Position numbers and translations under genes: made by a program | The notes under the pieces: generated by a model | The model's input: only the letters and a program-made list of their open reading frames with translations | Databases searched by the model: none | Told to the model about the DNA's origin: nothing | In this document: one piece after another, positions 13,451 through 13,461 of the stretch | Layout of the letters: each line of letters starts with the position of its first letter | How positions within the stretch are numbered: the stretch's first letter is position 1 | Assembly: GCA_046759305.1 (NCBI GenBank) | Contig: JBHIBY010000063.1 | Location: 1 to 13,461 of the forward strand | Length of the DNA: 13,461 nt | Source of the DNA: JADFRG01 sp046759305 | GTDB lineage: Bacteria; Chloroflexota; Anaerolineae; Anaerolineales; E44-bin32 | Direction: 5' to 3'

Positions 13451-13461
13451 TCTTCACTCCT

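Overview
The window is a densely packed bacterial chromosome segment. All 16 recognisable genes lie on the minus strand, so transcription runs from the right end (13461) to the left end (1). The G+C content is moderate, intergenic gaps are short, stop and start codons often overlap, and 7 of the 16 starts I chose are GTG or TTG. The gene set combines an archaeal-type bifunctional phosphoglucose/phosphomannose isomerase, type III pantothenate kinase, a split aconitase X and a membrane-anchored Ig/beta-propeller protein. This suggests an uncultured free-living bacterium, perhaps a Chloroflexota (Dehalococcoidia/SAR202-like) lineage. That assignment is an inference from gene content and is not proven by any marker here.

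Right part (12684-13461): a cold-shock-domain protein with a 130-residue, extremely acidic C-terminal tail. It has a strong Shine-Dalgarno (SD) sequence at the window edge and a strong intrinsic terminator, so it is probably monocistronic.

Middle-right part (8229-12698): a second unit starts at what looks like a leaderless GTG start directly behind an extended -10 promoter. It contains rsmI (16S rRNA 2'-O-methyltransferase), phosphoglucose/phosphomannose isomerase, an anchored Ig/TolB-like propeller protein, a redoxin and a small alpha/beta hydrolase. It ends toward a GC-rich terminator hairpin at 8100-8129.

Middle-left part (4632-8228): the pantothenate/CoA operon panB-panE-panC-coaX. These genes carry ketoisovalerate through ketopantoate, pantoate and pantothenate to 4'-phosphopantothenate. 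The terminator hairpin lies between a perfect TATAAT and panB. An alternative stem sequesters its 5' arm, so the leader looks like an attenuator or riboswitch.

Left part (1-4494): an EamA-family exporter, an unrecognised two-TM protein, the large and small subunits of an aconitase X enzyme, coaBC (the next two CoA steps after coaX), and the first 27 codons of what resembles a nitroreductase-family protein. Thus coaX product made by the pan operon is the substrate of CoaBC encoded about 3.3 kb downstream. The intervening acnX/EamA genes may be co-transcribed or may start from a weak promoter at 4587-4615. panD, coaD and coaE are not in the window. No rRNA, tRNA, CRISPR, IS element or phage gene is seen.
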